Part shown: piece after piece, positions 10,778-24,700 of the stretch
Layout: each line of letters starts with the position of its first letter
Numbering within the stretch: position 1 is the first letter of the stretch
Assembly (NCBI RefSeq): GCF_000003195.3
Contig: NC_012876.2
Coordinates: 2,429,935 to 2,493,934, forward strand
Direction of reading: 5' to 3'
DNA: 64,000 nt
Origin: Sorghum bicolor
Lineage: Eukaryota > Streptophyta > Magnoliopsida > Poales > Poaceae
The notes under the pieces: model-generated
Databases searched by the model: none
Told to the model about the DNA's origin: nothing
Seen by the model: only the letters and a program-made list of their open reading frames with translations
Position numbers and translations under genes: made by a program

Positions 10778-11752
10778 TTACTACACCGTTGCGAATCTGC
10801 GTTGTACAGATTGAAGCATTCAGGTTCAAGTTCAGTTAGGAGATGGGATTTGATGACAGGTTACCGAGGTTTGCACGTCAGAGTGAGAGAAACCAGTAAG
10901 AATGGTGGCAGATTTGGTCTTGCTCCAGAAAGCGCAAATCATATGCGCTCCCAATCCAGGCATTCTAGACTTTCAAAAAAAAATCCAGGCATTCAGCGTG
11001 CTGCAGGCTGAATGAAGGCTGGATGAAGGTTAGGGTCGTGACGTGTACAGTTTTGGGCGGGTAAGTGATCCGGGGGCTTCCATTCTTTTTGCCGTGTATA
11101 TTATAATATAATACGCAATGTATACGTACTAATATACTATAAACCAATATGATATAAGAAGTATATTTTCTACCATTTTTTTAAGCCATGGAACGGTCAT
11201 TTAAATGTATATATACAACCCTGACGAAATGTGCCATGCGATCATTTGTCCCTCTTTAGGATACCCTTTCTCTGTGCATTCACTAAACGAATGATTGACG
11301 AGATCACGAGATGAATTGTTGAAAGTAGGGGTACCATATTATTTAGTTGAAATAAGGTGCTCTGCTGCTGTTCAAGATCATCCACGACAGATTTCTTTAT
11401 TCCACGCACTGTATTGTTGAACAGAGTCCTAAATTTAGCCTGACTTCTTATTAATAAGAGTTCCGTAAATCTGTCTGAACAAGCTAATGTAAAAGAATAA
11501 CCAATATTTTTCCTCTAAACTGTCCAAGGTTGTGGCTACAATCAAGCACCTCGAACAGGAACCAAGCTGTTGGCTATACACAACATGCGACGCAGAACAC
11601 AGAACAAACAACTGGTACAAACAGAGCTACAAATCTAGTCAGGGTGGCCCGATAATGGTTGGAACGGACCAAAAAAGAATCAAAATTGGCTATATTCTAT
11701 CGAAAAGAAACCTAAATGAGCTCCTAACAGAGGATGGGTTGTGAGGAAAATT
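10778..11752. other. Convergent 3' flanks of DUF3537 and ARP3 genes
   Basis: No gene seen. The first part should hold the DUF3537 3' UTR and the last few hundred bases the ARP3 3' UTR on the minus strand. The ORFs here have no recognisable motif. Confidence 0.5.
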
Positions 11753-14700
11753 TCAGTACATTCCTTTGAAAACTGGGCTTGTTCTGCAGATGCTGGCTCC
11801 ATGTTCCTCGTATTCCTCCTTTGTGTGGCAAAACTGCATGAGAAAAAGGGAAATCACTTAGATTTCATTCACATAAAATGAATTCATGAGGAATAATTGT
11901 TTTATTTTTTTCAGGTCACGAGAAATAATTATTTTTTTAGGGTCACGAGGAATAATTGTATTCATAACTCAGTTATAACACTGCTATAAAGCATTGCAAT
12001 TCACCACATTTTACTGGCATTATAAGTTTAAGATAAGATAAGATAGCAGAAATACAGTGATTACTGAAGATTGCCAATTTATTGAGGCCCCTAGAATGTC
12101 AAGTGGCAGGTACCTCAAAGAATTCAGGGTTAGACGCAGCTACTGACCCCCCGAACCAAACTGCATAACTCTGTATTGGATGGGCAACCACGTTGACTTC
12201 AATAGGCTGACAACAGGGGGAAAAAGTCAAATTAAATGACAGTACCAAGTACATAAAATTACTAACATGTACAATATTGACAACAAGAGTACATTAAATG
12301 GGGATCGAGAATCAATCAGCTGTACTTACTCTCACTTCCACACGATGACGGGCATTAGTCGCGGCAACACGCTCATCCACTATCTTCTTTATATCATTTT
12401 GGAGTCTCTTGTGGAAGTCTTTAAACATAGTAGATCCACCAGATAATACTATATTCTGCAAAAAAATAGAATTCTGATAAATGCCACAGCATTCGCATAT
12501 ATCACTTCCCATCTTACATATCCATGCAGGGTTTGAAGAAAGCACCTTGTACAGAGCTCTCCTTGTGTCAATTGGTGCAGACTGAACACAGTTATCAATC
12601 AACTCGGGTAAAGGAGTGGAGAAATCGGCAGAGTAAATCTCAGGATTGAAGAAGATCTGCATTTGTTAGTAGATGGTTAGAGATGCACACCTAATTCTGA
12701 CTTTTTAGAAAAATCATAACCAACTGTATAAAGTTAAAAGTTTATTCTAACAAAAAGGTTAAATACCAACAAAATTAAGCTCAAGGCAAAACAAACTTAT
12801 AATTTCTAGCACCTAATAACCTTTTCAAGATATATTTGATAACACCCATTTTTTAGTGCCAATTTCATACCCATGATGTACGGGCTGAACTACTACAAAA
12901 GCTTATCGATATCACTTGACAGTGTAAAAATGAAGCACACGGTAGTATTCGATTGGAAGTAGAGACCAATGTTTATATAGTAACTACAAGAAGGTAATGA
13001 ACCAAGATAGTGCCAAACAAAGGTTAAGACAGTTCCAGAGAATAATAGCAATTGGCAAGTACTCGCTAGGGCAACTATCTTGTCCAGAAGAAAAGAAATA
13101 CCAAAGTTTCAAAATTTACAATCTATTTCATTTTGCGGATGAACCAAGGAAACCATGATCTCAGTTCCTAAATAGTAGCAAATCTATATGCCAAAAGATG
13201 CTTCTATAAGTATGCAAGACTGTCATTGGCAACTCTACATCTACAAATCCATTCATTGATGTGACCTCATTCTTCAAGTTGGTCATAAATGTTACATTAT
13301 AATATGAAGCTTTAGTTCAGTATGACAATGTAAATGAGTACAACTCGTAGAAACTCATGAACAAATAGTGCTGCAATCATGTGAACCGCAGATTGGCAAT
13401 CCTTGACCCTTGTTCCCATGAACTCCATTGATATTGCCACAGGACAAGAATAAGTACAGTGTGAAATGGCCATCCAGTGAAGTCTGTACATTCACATTGT
13501 TAACCAGTTCCTTTACTACGCAATTAACAGAAACAAATGCTCACAAGAAACCGGGATGTCTTGTATGAAGTTTATCTCTTAATTTACAGCAACAACAAGC
13601 TAAATTTCTGTCTTACTCAGAGTAATGTAAGATCAAAAGCTATAATAAATTCATCACTGCAACACAGTGTAATTGACACTCAAAAGATGATCGTTGGCCA
13701 TAATATTATACCATTTTGGATCAATAGTTTGGGAACAAAAAAACTATTGCAGTTTTGATGACAGACTATTGCAGTTTTGATGACAGAAATAGGAATAAAC
13801 CTCTGGCCCAAGAAAGCGTTCATATCCGATGTCAATTGTATATGGGACCCCAGTCTTTGGTTTAACAGCTGTCCAATGTTTGATGTACTTATCAGGCTTC
13901 TTGTCATGTTTCTTGAACTCCTGAAATTGTAATGGAGATGCATAAGAATCTAAATCTTTTTGTTTGTTTAACATAGATGCCTACTGTATGGCCTCTTGCT
14001 AGAAGTACTACTTATATCAAACTTGCCACATATATATTTATAAAAGAAAACAGTGCATAAAATTAGTCTACATGTTGAGAAGCTGAAGACCAAAAGGTAT
14101 CTACAGTCATTGTTAAGCAACAGAAGCAAACATAAAATAACATTAAACAGATTCTACAACCAGGTCAAAAGTAGTGTTTACACAGGGAACAAGTTTTACT
14201 AGCACGCTTAACTTCATTAGGGGACTTCAACTCCCATTAAACAATTTTGCTAGTTCTGAAGAGTTGAAGACCAATGGAAAATAAAATGTCAATACCTTGA
14301 CAATGTCTGAACAAGTATAGCAATACATTTCTTTCACTTTACGAGATATATCTAAAGAATCCTCAGGTGGCAAAAGCTCACCTCTTTCCTGCAAAACCAC
14401 CAGATGACACTAGTCAATAACAGCATTTATAATGTAATACACCATCAGCAGGACAGCATCCATGCGCCCGAGAAAATTCATCCAGCTTTTACAGGGGACC
14501 ACAAGAGAATGCCTCAAAAGTAGAAGTAAATATTGAGAGCATAAAGGACTAATACCGATCAGTACAACTCTAATTGCGAATATGGTTTATGTTCACAGTG
14601 GCTCTGCAGTAAGATGCAATTTCTCACCAGGTGACTAATCATGGTAATATGAGAATTCCCCATTTTCAAGTAAATATTTTTCCCAATCACACAATAATAG

Positions 14701-17700
14701 TCAAGGATAGGATGGCATTCAAATACTATATACTCCTTCCATTCCAAATTATATGTTGTTTTGTTTTTTCTAAGTACATAGCTTTTGCTATTATCAAGAC
14801 ATAGTGTTCTATGTGCATAGCAAAGACTATATATTTGGAAAAGCCAAAATGACTTATGATTTAGAACAGAGGGAATAGGAATTAATGAATAACGTACCAT
14901 TCAATTTATTCTAGAAGAATGGCCAAAATAACAAGTATCCCGGTTTTATGTGTTACTGATTGAATTTCTAGTGATAATGTATGATCTGCACGCTAACACT
15001 TTGGAGGGTCAAAACTTGATTTCTTGAGACAATGCTGGCTAACATTTTTAAGGTATTGTCATTAACAATCTGAATGGATCTAACATAACTCAGTACGAGC
15101 TATGCTAATTTATCCACACATCATCTATGCACATAAAACAAGATAAACACTAGCATTAAGAATAACAAGCAATCCGGCAAAAAATATCTAGGGTCGACCC
15201 AATCTACGTTTCACTTGCGGACTTGCCACATGAGCAGATCCAGGATAGAGAATCATAGATGTCAGTAGTAAGCATTGGTCTTGTTTTTTTGGATCGACAA
15301 CATTTTAGCCTGGGATATCAAAATATCCATTGCTGCCCATTCACAGCAGTAAAATAGCCTGGTTTTGCCCTTGTTTCCATGCAGCAGGCAGCATTCCCAC
15401 CGACATTGACCAGTCTGCAGTCTTATCTAATAATCAATCTTATTGATCAATCCAGATCAATATTCTTGCTTTTACAATACTTGATGTTGGCATCCATAAA
15501 ATTCAATAATTACATTTTTCCTATGCAAAGCAACCCTATTTAAACAATATGTATATATGTCTGCTTGGTAAAAAAAAGAAACTGAACACCAAGTTTATTA
15601 TAACGCTAAAATAAACTTTGATTTAAGAGCACAGAACCAGAGATCGATACAGCCCTATTTATGAGCAATACGAGTAATTTTGCATCTGAAAGTAATCACA
15701 ACAAAAAATGGAGAGCATGATGTACCTGTAAAAGCTGCGAAACAAACTGGGTTACATCACTTCCAGAAAAAGGAAAAGACTTTATGCTACTCCCAATTAC
15801 ATAGCCATTTACAACTGGCACGATTTGTGGAGCTCCGTCCCCAATATCAACTACTACTCCTGTCATATCAGACTGACAAAGTATATTGGCCAAAGTTAAT
15901 GAGAAGCAATGTGCTCTACCAAAGAATTTATAGGCATTAAATGAAAAAGGGTCAAGAGACTGGAACAATAAACAGTGATTTGCTATACAAATGACTGCCC
16001 TCAATCATGAGTTCTAGAATTTGACAAGCAACAGATTATATATTAATTATGATGCTGACCTTTTTAATACACATCATGATTCAAAGAGACATATATAAGT
16101 AAAGGGGTGGCTGATCTTTGTGAGGGCATGCAATCACAATAATAACTTTACATTTCCATTTTTTTTAAAAAAAAGAATTCAATAAAAGCAATGAATGCCA
16201 ATCAAGAAGATGTGGTTTATGCAGTAACAAATACTTGGTAAACAAGCACGAAAGGAGGTATTCTCAGAACCTACCACGGTATCTGAATCGTCATCAGAAA
16301 TACTTTTCAGATAGGCATATCCAGCAGAAAGGCTGAGGACAGATTGAACAGAAATATATAGTCCAGGGACATTGAAGGTCTCGAACATTATTTCTCCTGT
16401 ACATTCACGACTTTCAGGTGTACTGACAGGACTATCCGTAAGAAGGAAATAGTGCTCTTCAGGATTACAACGTAGATAATTGAAAATGCATTGCTGCCAA
16501 AATCTCTCCATTGTGTCCCAGTCATGAACCTGCAAAACAGGAAAGAGGATAAGGCATACGGAGGTAGAACACAAACAAAGGACAGGATCAGTAAAAGGAA
16601 ATGTATATACATACCTGACCATGACGGATTGGACTTCTTAGTGTGTACAGCCCACTAGACCTAAACCGCGATAGAGCCTCATCACCAATAAAAAAGTCAA
16701 GATCAGCCATGATGCCTGCATTATACTGTGCTATCCAGTTTGCACTACTCAACAGCTCTGTCTGGTCTAGAAAAGATTCGTTCGCAGCTACGACAGTAGG
16801 GAGGGTGAAAGACGGCTCCGAGTTCCCAGAAAATCCAAGTTTGCTATACCTAAAAAAATAAGAGTATAAAAATCTTGTAAGAATAAAAAATGGTGATAGT
16901 CAAGTCATAAACTCATAGTAGAAAAAAGGGTGCAAGTGGTACTGAGACAAAGAAAAGAAGAAGAAGCAGAAGTGACATAATTTAGCAAATAGTTTAACAA
17001 TTGCATAGAAATTGAAGCAACCCAGAATCAATTAGAACTGTTTATATCCTGGGAAAGTTCATTTTGTGAGCGTTATTACTTTAGGATCTGTTCTCGTGAC
17101 TTTGTTAGTTGCTCATAAAAAGATATGGAATCTTAATGTGACAACGATGCAATGCCTTACAACCTAAACTTGCTGCAAGCTGAGAGTACAAGAGGAAAAG
17201 TCATCGTGGAATCTGCCTTGAGTTGAGGATAGTGGATACCATATGTACCATAAAGTACAGCACAAGCAGGACAGAGGCAATATTTCACATTCTACTTCAA
17301 GAGAAACTGAGGAGCAGTATCAAATAAAGGCTACCACTCTAAAACAGTTTCCTCCCCAACTCTTCCCCCCTTACCCTGCACAGATTTATCCTGACTGCAC
17401 AACAGACAGCACAACCAGATGGAGTCCGTTGTCCTCACCAAACCGGTGCCTCCAAAGTGTACACCGAGAATGTGAGCCCACGACAAACCAAACCACAACG
17501 GGCCCCATCAATACCTGGTATCCTGACACCCATCCCCTCTGGCACGGGCACAACCCATTTCAGGGGGGCGAGCCGCGGGATCATGGCTGAAAGCTCGGCG
17601 AGAACCAGCCGACCACACGGGGGAATCGCGCGCTGATAGAGCAGTATACTGGCACCAGCGACTTGGAGGGAGGTCGTCAGGTCGGGTCGGAGACAGGACA

Positions 17701-17812
17701 GCGAGCTGGTGAGGAAGAGAGAGAGAGAGAGAGAGGGTGGAGGGATCGGTCGGGTCGGGAGTTACCCTGTGCCGTTGTCGATGACGATGGCCGGGCGCGC
17801 GGTGGCGTCCAT
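11753..17812 (-). CDS. ARP3: Actin-related protein 3, ARP2/3 complex subunit (10 exons)
   Basis: Exons (5'-3'): 17812-17766, 16849-16615, 16529-16275, 15872-15726, 14388-14296, 13920-13801, 12656-12546, 12455-12330, 12206-12114, 11833-11753. All borders are GT-AG and phases agree, giving 435 residues, the usual ARP3 size. The actin fold is clear: phosphate-1 loop VIDNGTGYSKLGF, phosphate-2 loop [31 protein letters not shown], and the ARP3 C terminus [33 protein letters not shown] and [20 protein letters not shown] mark ARP3 rather than actin. With ARP2 it nucleates branched actin filaments in the cytoplasm; Arabidopsis ARP3 (DIS1) mutants have distorted trichomes. The last junction gives FFE-FCHTK, so that splice should be checked against a transcript. 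Confidence 0.95.
14733..14875. mobile_element. Stowaway MITE in an ARP3 intron
   Basis: About 143 bp between TA dinucleotides, with ends CTCCTTCCATTCCAAATTAT and ATGATTTAGAACAGAGGGAA. The inverted ends are decayed. It lies in the intron between the exons at 14388 and 15726. Confidence 0.65.
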
Positions 17813-18300
17813 GGCTGACAGCTCCGGCGAGTCCCCGCCGGCTCATGCCTCCGCCGCCGCCGGAGTGACCGGGAGGCGGGGCATCGGGGTCCGCCGCGAT
17901 GGAGGCCTCGCTCGCTCCCCCCCGGGGGCCGCCTGATCGAGCCGAGGTGGGCGGGCGTTGGCCGGCGGCGGGCGGGGCTAGGGTCGGGCCGATCGATTTC
18001 AGGGGATCGGATGGCGCGCGGGCTCGAGAGATTCGAGGAGGCGGGCGGTGCGCGGCGCGTGGCGTGGCGTGGCGATGGGGACGAGACCTCACGAGTTGGT
18101 TTGGTTTGGTTGACGAGGGAAGCGGGAAGGCAGGCAGGCGAAGTCGTCGAAGAAAGTGGGTGGCTTGTGGAGTTGTGACTTGTGATTGTGCGTGCCTGCG
18201 CGCCGCGTTGGTGGGTGGGTGGCCTCTGGGCTCTGTCCGTGTCTGTGAAGTGCGTTAGGGTGGGGTGGGGTGGGGTGGGGTGGGGCCGCACTCACTCGCT
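17813..18300. promoter_or_regulatory. GC-rich promoter and 5' UTR region of ARP3
   Basis: Very GC-rich DNA immediately upstream of the ARP3 start codon, with (TGGGG)5 at 18261-18285. No TATA box is apparent, as is common in broadly expressed plant genes. Several long ORFs cross it on both strands, but they are explained by base composition. Confidence 0.5.
18261..18285 (+). repeat. (TGGGG)5 tract, potential G-quadruplex
   Basis: Five consecutive TGGGG units preceded by TTAGGG, about 450 bp upstream of the ARP3 start codon. Four or more G-runs separated by single T are a strong G-quadruplex pattern. Confidence 0.85.
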
Positions 18301-21300
18301 CCTATCCCAGGCCCACCTGGCAGCAGCGGACTTCTGGCCATGTGTCCCTTCTCTGTAAGGCCCCACTTTGGCCGGTCATTTCCCCGTGGAGGGAGCCCAC
18401 GAGGATGGTTTCCACGCGCCGCTACTCGGACTGGTTTGGAAGCACGCGACACAGGGCTCTCCGCCGCGAAGGAGCAGGGTTTTGACGGGGAAACCTGTCC
18501 GACCTCGTCACGTCGGGCGGCATTCCCCGCCGACTCGACTCACCTCGACGACTCCTCCGTCGCCGCCCCTCCGCACTCGCCTCGACTCTCCGCCGTGGCC
18601 CCTCCGCCTTCGCCTTGACTCTCATCTTGCCATCCCCGTCACCTCCCAGCCACCATCCCCCTTCTGAACCATCGTCGTCCTCGCCTCCACATCGGCTTCG
18701 TCCCCACACACTGGAGAGATGTGACCACTGCAGCTACTGAGAGGACGGCTCCAAGATCCACTTCAGTTCTTCTCAGATTTGTCTTCCCTCTGAACAAAGT
18801 AAGATGGTCTCGATTTGGTATGCACCCGCTTGATTCGTCCCCCTTCTCTATGTTTTGTTGTATAGTGTCGAATTCAAGTGAGCATCTGCCTAGATTGTTT
18901 TCATCATCTGTGACGTGCTTGTTTCATGGTTGATCCACTTTGCTTGCCCCAACCCGATTGACTAGGGTTTACTAAATTGTTGATTCACAGGTGCCCAAAT
19001 ATAGCCGATCTAGGGTTTCAGTAGATTATTGGTTCTTAGGTTTACTGGTTCTAGTAGTGTGTTCTTGAATTTCTTGTTTCTAGCACTAGCTGGTTTTGGT
19101 AGATCCAGTTTACTGGTTCGTGAATGCACTTGTTGATACAAATTGGGAGCATGAACTGGTTTTGGTAGATCCAGTTTGACTCCCACAGTTGATATGAATT
19201 GGTGAGATTCTTACTGATACACTAGATTTTGATAAAAGGATACATTTTAATTGCTATATGCTTTGCTTCGGCCGTTTGGAGCAACTTCATCTCCCATGTT
19301 CTATAATCCATCCTAGCATGCTAGAAGTTTTTCTGCACAATTGCACACGGAAGCATTAGCCATAGGTTGATAGTTTTCTGACAGGTCAAGTCTGCTGTGT
19401 CAGGTTCCATTTTTTTTTTTTTTGCAGCAACTAGTAGGACTAGAACCATGGTATTCCTTTATTTTTGAAGCAACTACTGCTATCTTAGCTAATATTACGA
19501 TCATACGGATTTGTGTTTTCATTTCAAGGTGATCAACCTTTTGTTTCGAATAAAGAGTTGTAGTTCAGTGTTCGACCTTTAGAAAATTCAGTTCACTGAG
19601 CTGTTGTTTTTTCTTCAGAAATGATTAAGCTTCTTTCCTCTAAACTGTACTGCTTGCTGCCATCTTGCAATTAGCTGCATGGGTTGTAGGTCCTTTTCTT
19701 CTTCATGTTTGCAAACAGAACCGATCTTGCTATTAAGCTTGTCACATTTGCAGTTTAGTTACAATTCTTGCTGAGAATATAGATTCTGAAATGACCTACA
19801 TGACCTGGGCACTTTAGATTCTGAAATGGCTGCATCCAAGGCATAAGTATGGTTAAGACAGTTTGTTTTTTTTTCCACATTATATGGGGCTGTTTGTAAT
19901 CTGCCTTAACCATTGTTACTCTTGAAACTTGTAAGTAGGTCAATCTGCTATTTAGAGTTCACGCCAGATCTTTTATCCTGTTCTTTCAGTCTCTTAGTAA
20001 TGGTAACTCTGGTAGTCCTTGTTATGTTGCTATGTTTCTTTCTTGTGCTATCATACAGCTGATCTCAGTGTAGAATAGTGATTAGTCTCATACGGTTGTC
20101 CTTTGCTCAGTATTCAGGTAGTAGTAATTTTTTCCCTTTTTCTTTTTAAGTTTTCATTCAGTTTTTCACAATAGTGTTTCAGGTTTTTATAACTTGGTGG
20201 CCATCAGGGTTGCTAGTAAAGCACCATCTAACTTATGTTTGTGCGGTGCTAGTTGTGTATTTCATTTATCTTAGTCTGAATTGATAGATAGTCTTGGACA
20301 TCATGAGAACAGTCTTCTCCTACTTATGTTATATGAATTTGATTTCTTGAGTTTAGGGGGGGGGGGGGGGGGGGGTTGATTGTGCACTACTCGTATCGGA
20401 GTGATTCATCTAGCTAGCTTTACCAATGGACAACCATGTTCTAAGTGCAAGGAACCGTAGATGGAAACATGTTTATTTCATTTATACAATACAAGTATCT
20501 AACGTGTTTCCCTGGTGTTACTTGTAGAGCTCTTGGTGGAAGCAATACATGATTTGAGGAGCCCTTGAGCTATATAATCTCTCTACTTGGGTACTGAACA
20601 TGCGGTGGCAATGCCTATGTCATATGTGACAAGCTTCTGGAAAGGGTTTTAAGTCATAGATTTATTTTTATTTTTTTTTTGCAAAACTTAAAGTCATAGT
20701 TTTTTAGTGTTCAAGTTTTTAGTGAAGAGACTCATTCCATTTTTTTATATATATCTGTCAACAATTTGTGGATGGAGATGAATTCGTGATGCATGTGTTA
20801 GCTTGTTTTGATTTGGATATTATTAGGTTCCTGAATCAAACTTTGCACATGAATGTGCATCTTGGGGATTTTTTTCGAAACAACTGTAGGCACAGGGCAA
20901 AGATTCGCAGGCACAGGGCAAAGGCCGAGCTGGTTGAACTGACTAGCCTGGTCGACGTACGTGTATGTCCTTACCTGCCAGAAACTTTGTTCGTGCTAGA
21001 GCTCCACTGCACGCATCTTATCATCCATGGGAAAAATGTTTCCAAACAGCAGCAGAGAAATAACTCTGTCCGTGAAATCTCCCCCTCGGGTGGGCAGGGG
21101 ATTAGCATGTCTAAAAAAAATCCCTCCCCCTCTTTCTTCCCTGGGTTTGTTACCCTGAGTTGCCAAAGTAGGCCTGAGCGTTAATGGGCCTCCGGGTGAG
21201 GAGGGAAGTAGAAAACATGCTGGAGCCTGGAGGATAGGTATATATACGTTTTGATTTTATTATTTCTCTTTTTTCCATCCAAGAGTTAAAATATATACCA

Positions 21301-21736
21301 CCGGCACTAAATTTTGTAGATGTATGTATATCATTTATTAGGTTCACGAACTTTAGAAAATGTGTTCCTGAGTCACGGGCAAGTCTTATATAGGCGTCCC
21401 AGACCGGACATCCGGTGGCCATTATCAGAGCTCCGGAAAATAGATGTGCAGAATTAAGCGTGGCATATTTCAAAACCGGTAAAATCGCGAACCTAAGAAC
21501 AAAACAAACCCTGAGCTTTACTACACCTGTAAAACAGATAGTACCCTTTATGATGATGCCATTGCCATGATACAAATTTACCATCCATCACTAGTAAATA
21601 AATAAAAGCAGCAGGGCATCCGCTATCTTATCGTCAGCGTTGTCAGCGATTAGAATGTATCCCTTCTGAATCTTCTTCACCAGATGCGTTCCTTCCAAGT
21701 CGGCTTACAAATACAGGCTCGTTCAGTTTTCTGGTG
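18301..21736. other. Intergenic; possible plus-strand non-coding transcript
   Basis: No convincing coding gene. 18540-18720 is CT/CG-rich like a grass 5' UTR and is followed by a plausible donor (CAAAGTAAGATG, 18795-18806). It could therefore be the first exon of a divergent non-coding transcript with ARP3. CTGGTTTTGGTAGATCCAGTTT occurs twice (19089, 19159), a small local duplication. The ORF at 20768-21184 has no motif and includes a doubled GGCACAGGGCAAAG. From about 21200 on lies the 3' flank of the gene at 21737-28009. Confidence 0.4.
20356..20375 (+). repeat. G20 homopolymer
   Basis: An uninterrupted run of 20 G in AT-rich DNA. Such runs are hypermutable and often miscounted in assemblies. 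Confidence 0.9.
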
Positions 21737-24700
21737 CTAATTGTCGTCCTCGTCCATGGATTCTTCCTCCTCGGGATGTATATACTGTTTCATGTATTCT
21801 TCCTCGATCGTCTCCTTCAGCAAAGTTAACCTCTGGATGATCACCGGGTCGCTCATCTTTCTCGCATCCATAAAATCCGTCTCCTCCTTGTTGAGATGGT
21901 ATGAATCGAGCAGCATTTTGATCCATTTGTGGAGTTCGTTGGGAGTTCTGCATGCAAAGACCCGATTATGCCAATGCATAGAAAGCATCTTTACTATCTT
22001 ATCACAACCTTACCTCAAATAATATATATACAAAAAAAAAGATCTGCTCAAAAATAAAATGGCACCCATTTTATTGGGCACCCAACTGACTTGCTTTCTA
22101 ACAAGAAAAATGGAGTCTATTCTGGCCTTCAAATTTCAGCCTCCGTTTGAAGTACGAACATTTGTTCCACAATGAAAATCCAATGCATAAACATAAAAAG
22201 AAAATGTTCCCATAACCATTTAGCATGCATAGTTTACATGGACACACAAGAAACTGAAAATAATAGTTAAGCACCAAGGCAGTCCCAAACATTAACTAGT
22301 TGAGCTAAACAAACTTAGATAAGGGCAGCAACAATTGTGAATTATTATTATTTTCTTAGGTAAAATATTATAATTTCCTCATTAAAAATTACTTTCTGGG
22401 TTCCCAGGATATTACTCTGATGACAAACCTTTTTTTGGTAACACATAAGGAACTTGATAAGTTATAATGTTAGCAAAGCATTTAGATAACAGAATACAGA
22501 TCCATGCAGCCAATTTTATATTATACATGCTCATTAAGAATTGACTATCTCATGAGAGTTCCTTTTGAACAGATGACATAATGATTGGAGAAGCCAGCTT
22601 AACACTTGATAACATTAACTGACAGTTAAGTGGAGCATGTGACCAGAAAAAAACATAATTTTGAGGATAATAAACTAATCAAATTCCCCATGGATCAATC
22701 CAATCAACTCAAATAGTAGCAAAGGAAAGGAATTAGTCTACATAACCTTGTGCTGTTTGTCTACTTAACCCCCTTAACTATGAGCCAGGTCGAGCATCCC
22801 AAAATATTTGAACCATCAAAATAACCAGTAGGTGGTTTTGCTCATGTGGCACATCACATTGACACTGATGTGCATGTGCTAGTGACTTAGTGAATGAGAT
22901 GTTGATCGTCCTCATCAGACAGAGAGATGTTGTCATTGTCTTGGCTGCACAGAAAGGGGGCTGTGGTTTGGTGAAGCTTTGACATTTCTCAGTCTACGTT
23001 GACATGGTGTCATTAGTGATAGGGAGAGGTGAAGGGACTAGAGGGATGGAGAGAGTAAGACACTGAAGTGTGGGTCTAGAGTGATGTGGCATGTGGTGTA
23101 AGTACATTTTTTCTATGCCAGCATGCCACATCAGTAAAACCGCCCTCCAAAAGGAAGTTATTATGATGGTTTTTGAAAAAGTTAGAGGGACTCAATACCT
23201 GGTTTTATAGTTTGGACGTCTAAGTTGTGAAACATCAATACTTGAGGGGATTATGTAGACTTATTCCTAAAGGAAAATGAGGGAACAAGAACAGCTACAT
23301 GTCCCCAACAAAACTGATATGCCACATCATGAAGACTTTTGCAATAATGAAATCAATAGAGACAACAAACAAATATCTTTGTCGAAAAACTCTTACGTGT
23401 AAAGAGCATCTTCATCCTTGGTTTCACACTCATCCCCGGGAGAGAAAGCAGTTGCAAGAGCACCAAATCTCTCTTCAGGGTCTTCAATATTCAGCAGATA
23501 CTTCAGAAGCTTCATCTCCGGAGGTGAGATGTTCTTGAGGCTTTCTTTTGTAGTTGTATAAATATGATACATTATGTCCTTGACCTATGCCATGGATATG
23601 AATCAGAAAATACTATCTACAAGGTTTAATCACTAATTTTATAATAGTGTCATTTACCAATTCAAAATCTTAACCAATGTTACTTACTTTATCATACAAT
23701 TAGTAAGTGCCAAAAAGGTTTGTCGTTTTATATAACATGTTGGTGATTCAGATTTCAAATATGATTTTGAAATAGAATCCACTTAGGTCTTGTTTGGCAG
23801 AAATCTAGCTCCAAGAATTCTTAGAGCTGAATACTCCTAGCTTCAGAAATCTGTGGAGTTGGAGTTGGGTTTTCCTAGCTCCAGACTCCACGAATGTGGG
23901 TAAAGTTTTCTTTGCCCTTGAGGGCATGTGCTCTCACTCTCCTACTCATTGGATTCGCTTTGAGAAGTGTGCAAACACACATCTCAATGCGAATCTGCTT
24001 TGAGATGTGTGTTTGCACACTTCTCAATGCGAATCCAATGGGTGGGAGAGTGAGGGCATATGCCCTTAAGGGCAAAAAAACCGCGTTGATGGGTACAGGA
24101 TACACCTGAATTGTTTGATTAAACTGCTTTCTACTCTAGACAAAAAAAATTGTCTCAAAGTTCTTGATTGTAGAATACACAGACTAAACAGATCTGAGCT
24201 CAAACCTGGAGCTGTGCCAAACAACTCATTTGGTATCACGTAAGCTATGATTACATTTCAGCACTTGTAAAAGGCAAAGGCACATTATTACTATATTACA
24301 ATGATGCATGGAAAAACATTGTAGAAGTACCAGAAAAACAATACTGGTACTGAAGACAACAATTTTTATTTAGTTAAAAAGATGTGGAAGATTAGTAGAC
24401 TCATCTAGATTAACTGTACCATGATATTTGCTACACTTAGTCATGTGTACATTTTTACAAAGGCTAAATGAATCCTAATAAGTATTATGACGAATTATAT
24501 GTTGTCAACTTTCATAACAGACTTTTTTTTAATGAAAAAAAACTTTCATAACACACAATAGAAATCATTAAACATTTGCCTATTCAAGGTTTACATAAAA
24601 CTAAAAGTTCAAAAATAATATGTCAAAGAGAATATAAAGGAAACTGAATCTTTGTGCAAATTTACCGAACAATGAAGCTGTGTGATATTACATCCACTCT

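Noticed and set aside
17508..18667. Overlapping long ORFs on both strands around the ARP3 first exon
   Set aside because: Composition artefacts of a GC-rich promoter; no motif, and incompatible with the ARP3 exon structure.
20768..21184. 138-residue ORF as a gene
   Set aside because: No recognisable motif, an internal short duplication and no splice or promoter context.
23875..24109. Matching 71-76 residue ORFs on both strands
   Set aside because: They are the two arms of a palindromic transposon, so the similarity is a consequence of the inverted repeat and not of coding.
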